Source of the DNA: Zobellella iuensis
GTDB taxonomy: Bacteria > Pseudomonadota > Gammaproteobacteria > Enterobacterales > Aeromonadaceae
Reading direction: 5' to 3'
DNA: 64,000 nucleotides
Assembly: GCF_016746085.1 (NCBI RefSeq)
Contig: NZ_JAERTZ010000032.1
Span: forward strand, 62,001 to 126,000
The notes beneath the pieces are model-generated. The model searched no databases and was not told the origin of the DNA. It was given only the letters and a program-made list of their open reading frames with translations. Numbering within the stretch: the first letter of the stretch is position 1; each line of letters starts with the position of its first letter. The translations under genes and the position numbers were made by a program. Shown here one piece after another: positions 25,628 to 34,127 of this stretch.

Positions 25628-26743
25628 GTGCTGAACAACCAAGATGCGCGCTGGATGGCCAGGGCGCTTGAGCTGGCCCGTCGCGGGCGTTTTACCACCA
25701 GCCCCAATCCGGCGGTGGGCTCGGTCATCGTCAATAACGGCGAACTGGTGGGGGAAGGCTACCACCAGCAAGCCGGCGGACCCCATGCCGAAGTCTTTGC
25801 CCTGCGCCAGGCCGGCGCGCGCGCGCGCGGCGCCACCGCCTACGTCACCCTGGAGCCCTGCTCCCATCACGGTCGCACCCCGCCCTGTGCCCAGGGGCTG
25901 ATCGACGCCGGTGTGGCCCGGGTGGTGGCGGCGTCGGTGGATCCCAACCCCCAGGTGGCCGGGCGAGGCCTGGCCATGCTGCGCGAGGCCGGCATCGCGG
26001 TTGAGGCGGGGCTGATGGCAGCCTCGGCCGAAGCGGTCAATGTGGGCTTTCTGCACCGGATGCGCTCCGGCCGGCCCTTCGTGACCGTCAAGCTGGCCGC
26101 CAGCCTGGACGGGCGCACCGCGCTGGCCAATGGCGAAAGCCAATGGATTACCGGCCCCGCCGCCCGCCGGGATGTACAACGGCATCGGGCCCTGAGCTGC
26201 GCCGTGCTGTCCGGGGCCGACACCGTGCTGGCCGACGATGCGGCGCTGAATGTGCGCTGGAGCGAGCTGCCCGACTCGGTACGGGCCCGCTATCCCGAAC
26301 CGAGCCTACGCCAGCCGCTGCGGGTGATCGTCGATACCCAGAACCGGCTTCAGCCCGGGTTGCGGCTCTTTGCGGTGCCCGGCCCCATACTGCTGCTGCG
26401 CGGCCGGGTGAGCGGCGGTTTCCCGCAACAGGTGGAAGAATGCGTGCTGCCGCTGGCCGGAAACGGCAAGCTCGACTTGCCGCTGTTGCTCGACGAACTG
26501 GGCCGGCGCCAGCTCAACCAGCTCTGGGTGGAGGCGGGGGCCCGCCTGTGCGGCGCCCTGCTCGGCCAGGGGCTGGTGGATGAACTGGTGCTCTACCAGG
26601 CACCCAAGCTGATGGGCGACGGCGCCCGCGGCCTGTTCGCCATGCCGGAACTGACCGCCATGACCCAGGTGCCCTCCCTGGAATGGCGGGACTGCCGCCG
26701 GGTGGGCGATGATCTCAAACTGACCGCAAGGGTAAAAAACTGA
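25628..26743 (+). CDS. ribD: Bifunctional riboflavin deaminase/reductase RibD
   Basis: RibD performs the second and third steps of riboflavin synthesis, deaminating and then reducing the pyrimidine intermediate. The 371-aa protein has the N-terminal cytidine-deaminase-like domain with the zinc motif HAEV and PCSHHGRTPPCAQ (residues ~50-90). The C-terminal dihydrofolate-reductase-like domain starts at VTVKLAASLDGRTALANGESQWITG. The start is a GTG adjoining the nrdR stop; the stop overlaps the ribE start by one base (TGATG). The gene is therefore translated within a coupled operon. Confidence 0.97.
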   Translation: MLNNQDARWMARALELARRGRFTTSPNPAVGSVIVNNGELVGEGYHQQAGGPHAEVFALRQAGARARGATAYVTLEPCSHHGRTPPCAQGLIDAGVARVVAASVDPNPQVAGRGLAMLREAGIAVEAGLMAASAEAVNVGFLHRMRSGRPFVTVKLAASLDGRTALANGESQWITGPAARRDVQRHRALSCAVLSGADTVLADDAALNVRWSELPDSVRARYPEPSLRQPLRVIVDTQNRLQPGLRLFAVPGPILLLRGRVSGGFPQQVEECVLPLAGNGKLDLPLLLDELGRRQLNQLWVEAGARLCGALLGQGLVDELVLYQAPKLMGDGARGLFAMPELTAMTQVPSLEWRDCRRVGDDLKLTARVKN

Positions 26744-27396
26744 TGTTTACCGGTATTGTTGAAGCCACGGGCAAGCTTGCCGCCATCAGCCGCAAGGGCA
26801 ATGAGTCGGTGATCAGGATCCATTGTCCCAGGCTGGACCTGTCCGACGTCAAGCTGGGGGATTCCATCGCCACCAACGGGGTCTGCCTCACCGTCACCGA
26901 ACTGGGCAAGGACTACTATTGCGCCGACGTGTCCGGTGAAACCATCAGCCGTACCGGCTTCGCCGACTACCGGGCCGGGCAGGCGGTCAACCTGGAAAAG
27001 GCACTGCTGCCCACCAGCCGGCTGGGCGGCCACATAGTGTCCGGCCATGTGGACGGCGTGGGCAAGGTGGTGCGTCGCACCCTGCTTGGCAGCAGCCTGG
27101 AGTTGTGGGTGGAGGCGCCGGGAGAGCTGGCCCGTTATATCGCCGAGAAAGGCTCCATCACCGTGGACGGCATTAGCCTGACGGTGAACGCGGTAACGGG
27201 GGCGGCCTTTAAACTGACCCTGGTACCCCATACATTACAAGAAACCACCCTGGACGACTGGCAATTGGGCCGGCGTGTCAACCTGGAGGTGGATATCATT
27301 GCCCGCTATCTGGAACGCCTGCTGACTGGTGCGCCTGAATCACAACAAAGCGGATTGACCCTGGCCACCCTGGCTGCCAGCGGTTTCGTGAAATAA
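26743..27396 (+). CDS. ribE: Riboflavin synthase, alpha chain
   Basis: Riboflavin synthase dismutates two 6,7-dimethyl-8-ribityllumazine molecules to riboflavin. The 217-aa protein shows two tandem lumazine-binding domains: MFTGIVEATGKLAAISRK, ATNGVCLTVTE and GGHIVSGHVDGVGKV in the first and second halves, plus TVDGISLTVNAV in the repeat. Start and stop match family length. It sits between ribD and ribBA. Some databases call this gene ribC; the lumazine synthase partner (ribH) is 12 kb downstream here rather than directly after ribBA. Confidence 0.97.
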   Translation: MFTGIVEATGKLAAISRKGNESVIRIHCPRLDLSDVKLGDSIATNGVCLTVTELGKDYYCADVSGETISRTGFADYRAGQAVNLEKALLPTSRLGGHIVSGHVDGVGKVVRRTLLGSSLELWVEAPGELARYIAEKGSITVDGISLTVNAVTGAAFKLTLVPHTLQETTLDDWQLGRRVNLEVDIIARYLERLLTGAPESQQSGLTLATLAASGFVK

Positions 27397-27411
27397 CAAA
27401 GGGAGAACACC

Positions 27412-28521
27412 ATGGCCTTAAGCAGTACCCAGGAAATCATCGACGACCTCCGTCAGGGCAAAATGGTCATCCTGATGGATGACGAAGACCGGGAGAATGA
27501 AGGCGACCTGATCATGGCCGCCGAGCATGTGCGGCCGGAAGACATCAACTTTATGGCCAAGTTCGGCCGGGGGCTGATCTGCCTGACCCTGACCGAGGCC
27601 CGTTGCCGCCAGCTGGATCTGCCGCTGATGGTCAGTCGCAATACCGAGCAGTTCTCCACCGCCTTCACCGTGTCCATCGAGGCGGCGGAAGGGGTGACCA
27701 CCGGCATTTCCGCCGCCGACCGGGCCCGTACCGTGCAGGCGGCGGTGGCCAAGGACGCCAAGGCGGCGGACCTGGTGCAGCCGGGCCACATCTTCCCGCT
27801 CAAGGCCCAGAACGGCGGCGTGCTGACCCGCGCCGGCCATACCGAGGCCGGTTGCGACCTGGCACGGCTGGCGGGGCTGGAGCCGGCGGCGGTGATCGTC
27901 GAGATCCTGAACGAAGACGGCACCATGGCCCGTCGCCCGGATCTGGAGACGTTCGCCGAGCAGCACGGCATCAGGCTCGGCACCATCGCCGATCTGATCG
28001 AATACCGCAACCAGAACGAAACCACCATAGAGCAGGTGGCCCGCTGCCATCTGCCTACCGAATACGGCGATTTCGAGCTGGTCACCTTCCGCGACACCAT
28101 CGACAATCAGGTGCACTTCGCCCTGAAGAAGGGCGAGATCCAGGCCGAGCAGCCGACCCTGGTGCGGGTGCATATCCACGACGTGCTGACCGACGTGCTG
28201 ATGACCGACCGCCACGCCGCGCGCACCTGGCCGTTGACCAAGTCCATGGCCCGCATCGCCGAAGAAGGCGGGGTGCTGGTGATCCTCGGCAAAGAGGAAA
28301 CCCCGGATCACCTGCTGTCCCTGGTGCGCACCTTCGAGGCGGTGGACCGGGGCGAGCGGCCCGAGGGTGCCAAGTGGCAGGGCACCTCCCGCCGGGTGGG
28401 CGTGGGCTCCCAGATCCTGCGCGCCATGGGTGTGGGCAAGATGCGGCTGCTGAGCTCGCCCAAGCGCTACCATGCCCTGTCCGGCTTCGGCCTGGAAGTG
28501 GTGGACTATATCACCGACTGA
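27412..28521 (+). CDS. ribBA: 3,4-dihydroxy-2-butanone 4-phosphate synthase fused to degenerate GTP cyclohydrolase II (RibBX type)
   Basis: The N-terminal ~205 residues are a good RibB domain, with [11 protein letters not shown] (metal and substrate acidic residues) and the later [13 protein letters not shown]. It makes the four-carbon unit of riboflavin from ribulose 5-phosphate. The C-terminal ~160 residues align with GTP cyclohydrolase II but read [20 protein letters not shown] where active enzymes have the zinc cysteines (pattern SEC, then CDCG). All three zinc ligands are missing, so cyclohydrolase activity is not expected and a separate ribA should exist elsewhere. GGGAG precedes the start; a terminator closes the nrdR-ribDE-ribBA unit. 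Confidence 0.93.
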   Translation: MALSSTQEIIDDLRQGKMVILMDDEDRENEGDLIMAAEHVRPEDINFMAKFGRGLICLTLTEARCRQLDLPLMVSRNTEQFSTAFTVSIEAAEGVTTGISAADRARTVQAAVAKDAKAADLVQPGHIFPLKAQNGGVLTRAGHTEAGCDLARLAGLEPAAVIVEILNEDGTMARRPDLETFAEQHGIRLGTIADLIEYRNQNETTIEQVARCHLPTEYGDFELVTFRDTIDNQVHFALKKGEIQAEQPTLVRVHIHDVLTDVLMTDRHAARTWPLTKSMARIAEEGGVLVILGKEETPDHLLSLVRTFEAVDRGERPEGAKWQGTSRRVGVGSQILRAMGVGKMRLLSSPKRYHALSGFGLEVVDYITD

Positions 28522-28541
28522 CGGCCGACGGTGGTGACAAG

Positions 28542-28563
28542 GCCCGCTCCCAGCGGGCTTTTT
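28542..28563 (+). terminator. Rho-independent terminator of nrdR-ribD-ribE-ribBA
   Basis: GCCCGCT and AGCGGGC form a 7-bp stem with a CCC loop and are followed by TTTTTA. It lies 20 nt past the ribBA stop and marks where the rib cluster is interrupted. Confidence 0.85.
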
Positions 28564-28575
28564 ATTCGGCGTCGA

Positions 28576-28604
28576 TTGAGTTTTGGCCCGGATGGGGCAA
28601 CAAT
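28576..28604 (+). promoter_or_regulatory. Possible sigma-70 promoter for siaABCD
   Basis: TTGAGT (28576-28581) and AACAAT (28599-28604) are separated by exactly 17 nt. Both hexamers match consensus at four of six positions. It lies between the ribBA terminator and the siaA start, so it is the best promoter candidate for the sia operon. Confidence 0.35.
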
Positions 28605-28652
28605 GGCCGCCACCACCAAAGGAATAGCCAAGCAAGGTAACAGGAGAAGCAG

Positions 28653-30656
28653 ATGGCCATCTGGGGGAGGGGACTCAGGGCAAAATCCGTGCTCGCGTTG
28701 TTGGTTGCCTGTCTGCTGGCCTTCGTCCCGGCCGGCGGCATCGGCTGGCGGATGCTGGCCTCGGTGCAGGAGCACTTCGGCCAGGCCTATGCGCGCAATT
28801 TCACCCAGCTCAACCGACAGAACCTGCTGGTGCCCCTGTCCCGGGATCTGGCCCTGGCCCGGCGCTTCGCCGATTCCGTGCTGACCCGCCAATGGTTGCG
28901 GAACGAGGCGGATGAGGCCGGCAAGGCCCTGCTGTTCCGGGAGGCCGAAGGCTTCGCCACTGATTTCAGCAGCCACTCCTACTTCCTGATCAGCGCCGGC
29001 AGCCGCGACTACTACTACCGGGAGCCGGACAAGCCCTTTACCGGTGCTCCCCAGTACCGGCTCGACCCCGACAGCGCCGACGACCAATGGTTTTTCAATA
29101 TCCTGGCCAGCGGCGACAAGCTCAATATCAACGTCAACCGCGACAGCCGCCTCGGCACCACCCGGGTGTGGCTGAACGTGCTGGTGGAGGAAGAGGGGCG
29201 TCCCCTCGGCCTGGCCGGTACCGGCATCGATCTCACCCGCTTTATCCAGGAGTTCATCGCCACCGAGGAGCTGGGGGTGACGCCCATGATCATCGACGAC
29301 CGGGGTGCCTTCCAGGCCCATCCGGACCCTGATCTCATCGCCCTGGGCTCGGCCGCCGGCATCCGCGGTGAGCAGCGTACCCTGCCCGAGCTGCTCGGCT
29401 CAGCGGCCGAGGGCGAACGCCTGGGACAACTGATGCGCGAGGCCGCGTCGGCCCCCGACGCCGTCGGTACCGGCTGGTTCAGCCTGGACGGGCGGCGCCA
29501 GTTGCTGGCGGTGAGTTTCATCCCCGAGCTGGGCTGGTACCTGGTAACCGCCGTGGACATGAACGCGGCCCAGGTGCTGGAGGCCGGCTTTGTCAACAGC
29601 GCCCTCGCGGCCTTCGTCGTCATGCTGGCGGTGCTGCTGCTGGCCCTGGTCTACGCGGTGGACAGGATCATGCTCAGGCCCCTGCGCCGGCTGCAGGGCT
29701 CGGCCACCGCCATCGCCCAGGGCCGTTATGATGTCTCCCTGCCGCCGTCCTCGGGGGATGAAATCGGTGATCTCAGCCAGGCCTTCGGGGTGATGGCGGA
29801 GAAGGTGCGCAGCCATACCGAAGAGCTGGAGCAGAAGGTGCAGAGCCGCACCCGAGAGCTGGAAGAGGCCAATATCCAGATGCGCCAGGCCCACCAGCAG
29901 ATCAACGATTCCATCGACTACGCCAGCCTGATCCAGCGCGCCATACTGCCCGATCAGCAACTGACCCAGGTGCTGGGCGAGCACCATTTCGTGCTCTGGC
30001 ATCCGCGGGACGTGGTGGGCGGCGACTTCTACCTGTTCCATCCCGGCGAGGAGGGACGTTTCCTGGTGGGGGTGGTGGACTGCGCCGGCCACGGGGTGCC
30101 GGGCGCGCTGATGACCATGCTGGCCCGGGCGGCGCTGGATCACGCCATCCGCGAACAGGGCCTCGCCTCGCCGGCGGCCATACTCCAGTTGGCCGATAGT
30201 ACCCTGCGCGGCATGCTGCAGGACTGTGATCTGCCGCGGGGCCTGGCCACCAATATGGACGTGGGGCTGGCCAGCGTAGACCCGGGCGCGGGCCAACTGG
30301 TGTTTGCCGGCGCCAAGATGTCGCTCTATTACAGCGACGGCGAGCAGGTGGAGGAGTGCAAGGGCAGTCGGCGGACCCTGCTGGACAGGCGCGACGCCCG
30401 CTTCGAGGATAGCCGTGTCCACCTGAGCGCCGACCATATCTACTACCTGGCCACCGACGGCTACCTGGATCAGGCCGGCGGCGCCAAGGGATTTGGCCTG
30501 GGCGGCAGCCGCTTCCGGGAGCTGCTGCGTACCCACTCCCGGTTGCCCCTGGCGGAGCAGGCCGAGGCGCTGCGCCAGGCGCTGGACGACTACAGGGGCA
30601 GCCATCCGCAGCGGGACGACATCACCCTGCTCGCCTTTAAAATCGACGCATGCTGA
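28653..30656 (+). CDS. siaA: SiaA-type membrane PP2C (SpoIIE) phosphatase
   Basis: SiaA dephosphorylates SiaC in the Pseudomonas aeruginosa SiaABCD pathway that controls aggregation and biofilm via c-di-GMP. The 667-aa protein has TM1 at about residues 11-32, a periplasmic dCache-like sensor, TM2 at about 312-336 and HAMP to ~390. A coiled linker and a C-terminal SpoIIE/PP2C domain follow. Metal-site motifs are present: VVGGDFYL, VVDCAGHGVPGALM, YYLATDGYLDQ and QRDDITLL. It is first in a four-gene operon with the same order as siaABCD, which makes the assignment strong. The sensed signal is unknown. Confidence 0.92.
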   Translation: MAIWGRGLRAKSVLALLVACLLAFVPAGGIGWRMLASVQEHFGQAYARNFTQLNRQNLLVPLSRDLALARRFADSVLTRQWLRNEADEAGKALLFREAEGFATDFSSHSYFLISAGSRDYYYREPDKPFTGAPQYRLDPDSADDQWFFNILASGDKLNINVNRDSRLGTTRVWLNVLVEEEGRPLGLAGTGIDLTRFIQEFIATEELGVTPMIIDDRGAFQAHPDPDLIALGSAAGIRGEQRTLPELLGSAAEGERLGQLMREAASAPDAVGTGWFSLDGRRQLLAVSFIPELGWYLVTAVDMNAAQVLEAGFVNSALAAFVVMLAVLLLALVYAVDRIMLRPLRRLQGSATAIAQGRYDVSLPPSSGDEIGDLSQAFGVMAEKVRSHTEELEQKVQSRTRELEEANIQMRQAHQQINDSIDYASLIQRAILPDQQLTQVLGEHHFVLWHPRDVVGGDFYLFHPGEEGRFLVGVVDCAGHGVPGALMTMLARAALDHAIREQGLASPAAILQLADSTLRGMLQDCDLPRGLATNMDVGLASVDPGAGQLVFAGAKMSLYYSDGEQVEECKGSRRTLLDRRDARFEDSRVHLSADHIYYLATDGYLDQAGGAKGFGLGGSRFRELLRTHSRLPLAEQAEALRQALDDYRGSHPQRDDITLLAFKIDAC

Positions 30657-30669
30657 ACGAGGGATTCCG

Positions 30670-31212
30670 ATGCCAGCCATAGACCTGCTTTCGATCCGGG
30701 AGCAATTCAACGAAAACCAGATACTGCTCTGTTTCAACGGTCCCATTTCCCGTAGTCTTATCGAGGAAATCGGCAATGCCCTGCGCAACTACCTGCAGGC
30801 GGAGAATGCCCTGCCTGCCGCGGCCATGGATGTATTCGGGGTTTATATCGAACTGACCCAGAACATCCGCCATTACGCCGGCCGCATGGGCTACAGCGAG
30901 CGCGACGGCTCCGCCACCGTGGTGGTGGCGCGGGGCGATGAAGGTCATTATATGGTGCTGGCGGGCAACCGGGTCGAGCTGGCCGATGGCCGGGCCCTGT
31001 GCCGGCGCATCGAGCAACTGGCCGGCATGGACAAGGCGGCGCTGAAGGCGGCCTACAAGACCCAGCTGCGCCAGCCGAGGGCGGAAGACAGCGGCACCGG
31101 TGCCGGCCTGGGCCTGCTGGACGTGGCCAGGAAATCTTCCCGGCCGATGACGGCCAAGCTGGTGGACACCGGCGAAGGCCGGGGGTTTTTCAGTTTATTG
31201 GCGGTAATATGA
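30670..31212 (+). CDS. siaB: SiaB-family protein kinase
   Basis: SiaB is the kinase that phosphorylates SiaC, opposing SiaA. The 180-aa protein has a GHKL/histidine-kinase-like ATPase core: helix with the N-box asparagine in YIELTQNIRHYAGRMGY, then VVARGDEGHYMVLAGNRVEL and a glycine-rich G-box DSGTGAGLGLLDVARKS. I start at 30670 (GAGGG 7 nt upstream), 13 nt after the siaA stop; a longer in-frame extension runs inside siaA. Its stop overlaps the next ATG (ATGA). Order, length and motifs fit SiaB. Confidence 0.9.
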   Translation: MPAIDLLSIREQFNENQILLCFNGPISRSLIEEIGNALRNYLQAENALPAAAMDVFGVYIELTQNIRHYAGRMGYSERDGSATVVVARGDEGHYMVLAGNRVELADGRALCRRIEQLAGMDKAALKAAYKTQLRQPRAEDSGTGAGLGLLDVARKSSRPMTAKLVDTGEGRGFFSLLAVI

Positions 31213-31610
31213 GCGTGAACCCGGAATTAGCTATGAAGTCGTTGAATATCACAGGTACCCGATCCACCCCGGACATTCTCTGTAACCCGGATACCGGCGT
31301 GGTCGCCATGAGCGGCGATTCCTACCCGGAGAACTCATTCGAATTCTTCAACGAGGTGATCGAGTGGGTGGAACAGTTTCTGGCACAGGCCGAGCGCCCG
31401 CTGCGCCTGGAGCTTAGGCTCATCTACATGAACACCAGCAGCGTGAAAGCGATGATGGACATCTTCGACCTGCTGGAAGCCGCCACTGGCCGGGGCAAAA
31501 AGGTGCGGGTGCAATGGTTTTACGATCCGGACAACGAGCGGGTGGTGGAGCTGGCCGAGGAGTTCAAGGAAGACTGCAGTTTCCCCTTCGATATCCTGCC
31601 CCATGACTAG
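31209..31610 (+). CDS. siaC: SiaC-family regulatory phosphoprotein (DUF1987)
   Basis: Unphosphorylated SiaC binds and activates the diguanylate cyclase SiaD in P. aeruginosa. The product is 133 aa from the ATG overlapping the siaB stop. A second start at 31233 (MKSLNITG, GGAA six nt upstream) would give 125 aa, closer to the usual family length. Counted from that second start, the threonine of the motif LIYMNTSSVKAMMDIFDLLEA is residue 68, the number reported for the phosphorylated Thr in P. aeruginosa SiaC; I take this as support for that start, though alignment is needed. The C-terminal LAEEFKEDCSFPF is typical. Confidence 0.9.
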   Translation: MSVNPELAMKSLNITGTRSTPDILCNPDTGVVAMSGDSYPENSFEFFNEVIEWVEQFLAQAERPLRLELRLIYMNTSSVKAMMDIFDLLEAATGRGKKVRVQWFYDPDNERVVELAEEFKEDCSFPFDILPHD

Positions 31611-32391
31611 CCGACTGCCCGACGACGCCGAGCTGGAACGGCTGCTGGTCGCTCCCGAACACAGGGACAACCCGTTGCGGCCGGTGCTGGAAGCCTTGCT
31701 GGCCCGGGATCGGGAGCACCGCATCCGGCTGGAGCGATTGCTGCGCATTGCCGACTGCAGCTACGACATGGCACGCTCCCGGACCGAAGATCTGCTGCAA
31801 CAGTACGACAAGCAGCTGCGGCGGCTGGAGAAGATCACCCGCATTTCCGATCGTTACCAGCGCAGCCTGCTGGAGCTCAACGATCAACTCAGGCAGGCGG
31901 CGTTGCGCGACCCGCTGACCGGCCTGGCCAATCGGCGGTTGCTGATGGCTCGGCTGGAAGAAGAGCAGGAACGCTGCCGGCGCGGGGGGACGCCCTTCTG
32001 TCTGGCGATGCTGGATGTGGACCATTTCAAGCGGATCAACGATGTCTTCGGTCACGACGTGGGCGACCGGGTACTGTGCCTGCTGGCCCAGGCCATTTCC
32101 GCGCAGTTGCGCGGTTATGATCTCTGTGCCCGTTGGGGCGGAGAGGAATTCGTGCTGCTGCTGCCGGATACCGGCCTGGAGCCGGCCCGGCAGTTGATCG
32201 ACCGCATCATGCAGGCGGTGCGCAGCCTGCGCCTGGCGGACATCGACGAGCAGTTGCTGCTCAGCGTGAGCGTGGGGCTCACGGCCTACCGGCCCGATGA
32301 GGCGCTGGACAGAACCATCAACCGGGCCGACAACGAGCTGATTCTGGCCAAGCGCAGCGGCCGGGACCGGCTGCAGGTAGCGACGCCCTGA
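31603..32391 (+). CDS. siaD: SiaD-type diguanylate cyclase (GGDEF)
   Basis: SiaD makes c-di-GMP from two GTP. The 262-aa soluble protein has an N-terminal helical/coiled region (about residues 1-95, where SiaC binds in the Pseudomonas system) and a GGDEF domain starting at DPLTGLANRRLLMARL. The active-site loop is GGEEF (about residues 179-183). An RGYD sequence ends exactly five residues before it, the spacing of an inhibitory I-site RxxD, so product inhibition is likely. It overlaps siaC by 8 nt. It is the last gene of the operon. Confidence 0.92.
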   Translation: MTSRLPDDAELERLLVAPEHRDNPLRPVLEALLARDREHRIRLERLLRIADCSYDMARSRTEDLLQQYDKQLRRLEKITRISDRYQRSLLELNDQLRQAALRDPLTGLANRRLLMARLEEEQERCRRGGTPFCLAMLDVDHFKRINDVFGHDVGDRVLCLLAQAISAQLRGYDLCARWGGEEFVLLLPDTGLEPARQLIDRIMQAVRSLRLADIDEQLLLSVSVGLTAYRPDEALDRTINRADNELILAKRSGRDRLQVATP

Positions 32392-32433
32392 CCGGGACTT
32401 CCTTTTTGACAAGCGCATAAGTGGAATCAACAG

Positions 32434-32979
32434 ATGGCAAAGCGATTGGGGGCGGCGGATTTTGTCGACATGCCCTGGAAAAACGGCGGTGGCACCACCC
32501 GGGAACTGTACCGGCTGCCCGCGGCACAGGAGGAGGACTTTGTGCTGCGGGTGTCCATGGCCCGGGTGGGGCAGAGCGGCCCCTTTTCTTTCTTTCCCGG
32601 CATCGAGCGTATCCTGATGCTGGTGGACGGCGCCGGCTTCGAACTGGATATGAACGGCTCGCTGCAGCGATTGACCCAGCCCTTTATCCCCTTGCAATTC
32701 AGCGGCGAGACCGCCGTGAATTGCCGGCTGCTGGGCGACGAGTGCCTGGATTTCAATGTGATGACCGCCCGGGACTGGGGCCGGTCCGAGCTGGCGGTGC
32801 GCCCGCTGGCGCCCGGCCAGCGCTACCGCAGCGAGGGACCCCGGGCCCGCCTGCTGTATCGTCACGGCATCGAGCCCGAACTCTGGGTGCTGGCTGCCGG
32901 AGAAACGCTGGAGCTGGCCGCCGCGGAGGTGCCCCTGCTGCTGGTGGAAATCACCCTTTATCCCCTTGATGGAGCCTGA
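32434..32979 (+). CDS. HutD/Ves-family protein
   Basis: The 181-aa cupin-like protein matches HutD/Ves: the N-terminal motif MPWKNGGGTTRELYRLP, SGPFSFFPGIERILMLVDG and LNVMTARD-like DFNVMTARDWGRSEL. HutD homologues accompany histidine-utilisation genes in pseudomonads and are thought to limit pathway flux; Ves of E. coli is cold/environment-stress linked. No hut genes are present here, so a histidine role is not supported by context. It lies 42 nt after siaD and 3 nt before the esterase gene. Confidence 0.87.
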   Translation: MAKRLGAADFVDMPWKNGGGTTRELYRLPAAQEEDFVLRVSMARVGQSGPFSFFPGIERILMLVDGAGFELDMNGSLQRLTQPFIPLQFSGETAVNCRLLGDECLDFNVMTARDWGRSELAVRPLAPGQRYRSEGPRARLLYRHGIEPELWVLAAGETLELAAAEVPLLLVEITLYPLDGA

Positions 32980-32982
32980 ACC

Positions 32983-33645
32983 ATGCTGCCCTATATCGAA
33001 CGCGAAACCGGCCCCCGGCCGGATGCCTGTGTGATCTGGCTGCACGGCCTGGGGGCCGATGGCCACGATTTCGCCCCCATAGTGCCGGAGCTGGGGCTGC
33101 CGCCCGAACTGCGGGTACGTTTTATCTTTCCCCATGCGCCGGCCATTCCGGTTACCATCAACGGCGGCTTCGTGATGCCGGCCTGGTACGACATCCTGTC
33201 GATGGAGATAGACCGCAAGGTGGACGAGGCCCAGCTGCGGGCCTCTGCCCGGGCGGTGCAGGCCTTGATTGAACAACAAATCGGGCAGGGCATCGACAGC
33301 CGCCGCATCGTGCTGGCCGGGTTTTCCCAGGGCGGCGCCGTGGCCTACGAGGCGGCGCTCGGCTTCGATCGGCCCCTGGGCGGCCTCATCGCCATGTCCA
33401 CCTATTTTGCCACCGCCGGCAGCCTGGAACCCAATGACGCCAACCGGCAGTTGCCGGTGCAGGTGCTGCACGGCAGCCGGGATCCGGTGGTGCCCGAGCT
33501 GCTCGGGCAGAAGGCCTGCCGGGAGCTGGAGCTGCTGGGCCTCCTGCCCGAATATCACAGCTATCCGATGGAGCACAGCGTCTGCGCCGCCGAGATTACC
33601 GATATTTCCCGTTTTTTGTGCCGCATACTGGCACTCAATGACTGA
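32983..33645 (+). CDS. Alpha/beta-hydrolase carboxylesterase (phospholipase/carboxylesterase family)
   Basis: This 220-aa serine hydrolase resembles Pseudomonas carboxylesterase II and acyl-protein thioesterase-like enzymes. The oxyanion region CVIWLHGLGADGHDF is near the N-terminus and the nucleophile elbow is GFSQGG. A catalytic Asp is expected in VLHGSRDPVVPELLG and the catalytic His in SYPMEHSVCAAEI. There is no signal peptide, so it is cytoplasmic. It follows the HutD-like gene by 3 nt and is followed 12 nt later by the HopJ-family gene, suggesting a small operon. Substrates are unknown short-chain esters. Confidence 0.93.
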   Translation: MLPYIERETGPRPDACVIWLHGLGADGHDFAPIVPELGLPPELRVRFIFPHAPAIPVTINGGFVMPAWYDILSMEIDRKVDEAQLRASARAVQALIEQQIGQGIDSRRIVLAGFSQGGAVAYEAALGFDRPLGGLIAMSTYFATAGSLEPNDANRQLPVQVLHGSRDPVVPELLGQKACRELELLGLLPEYHSYPMEHSVCAAEITDISRFLCRILALND

Positions 33646-33657
33646 AGGAACTCATTG

Positions 33658-34005
33658 ATGAATATCAAGCAACTGCAGGCCAGGCTGGAACAGGCCCCCG
33701 AAGCAATCGAATTCGCCGAGGTGATCGCCCTGATCGACAGCCTCTACGACTTCACCCCCACCGCCTTTACCAACGGGGAACTGAGCAATGAAGCGGGGCA
33801 GAACAACGGCTCCTGCAAGCTGTTTGCCTTTGCCCGCCTGCAAGGCTTCAGCGAGGAGGAAACCCTGGCCTGCTTCGGTGGCTATTACCGGGACGACGTG
33901 CTCGGCAACCCCGAGGGCCAGGACCACCAGAATATCCGTAACTTTATCAAAACCGGCTGGCTCGGCATCGAGTTCGCGGCTCAGCCGCTGGCTCCCAAGG
34001 CGTAA
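33658..34005 (+). CDS. HopJ-family protein
   Basis: The 115-aa protein matches the HopJ type III effector family, named from a Pseudomonas syringae protein but widespread in non-pathogenic proteobacteria. Typical segments are EFAEVIALIDSLYDFTPTAFTNGELSNEAGQNNGSCKLFAFA and ETLACFGGYYRDDVLGNPEGQDHQNIRNFIKTGW. I start at the ATG at 33658, 8 nt after AAGGAA. No secretion apparatus is nearby, so an effector role is unlikely and the true function is unknown. A run of hairpin repeats follows the gene. Confidence 0.9.
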   Translation: MNIKQLQARLEQAPEAIEFAEVIALIDSLYDFTPTAFTNGELSNEAGQNNGSCKLFAFARLQGFSEEETLACFGGYYRDDVLGNPEGQDHQNIRNFIKTGWLGIEFAAQPLAPKA

Positions 34006-34055
34006 GGCCCAAGGGTCGGTTTCAATCGACCGTCCGAATACCCGGAGCTGCTCCT

Positions 34056-34073
34056 GGTCGAATAAATTCGACC
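34056..34073. repeat. GGTCGAAT/ATTCGACC hairpin element
   Basis: GGTCGAATAAATTCGACC is a perfect 8-bp-arm palindrome followed by CTACA, nearly identical to the element at 12342-12359. It lies downstream of the HopJ-family gene. Confidence 0.6.
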
Positions 34074-34127
34074 CTACAGGATGCACCAGAGCCTGCCGTA
34101 GGGTCCACTTCATGGACCTTCCACCAC

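Noticed and set aside
31564-33576. 670-aa minus-strand open frame across siaD, hutD-like and esterase genes
   Set aside because: It crosses three well-supported plus-strand genes and intergenic gaps; composition is repetitive Gln/Pro/His without domains.
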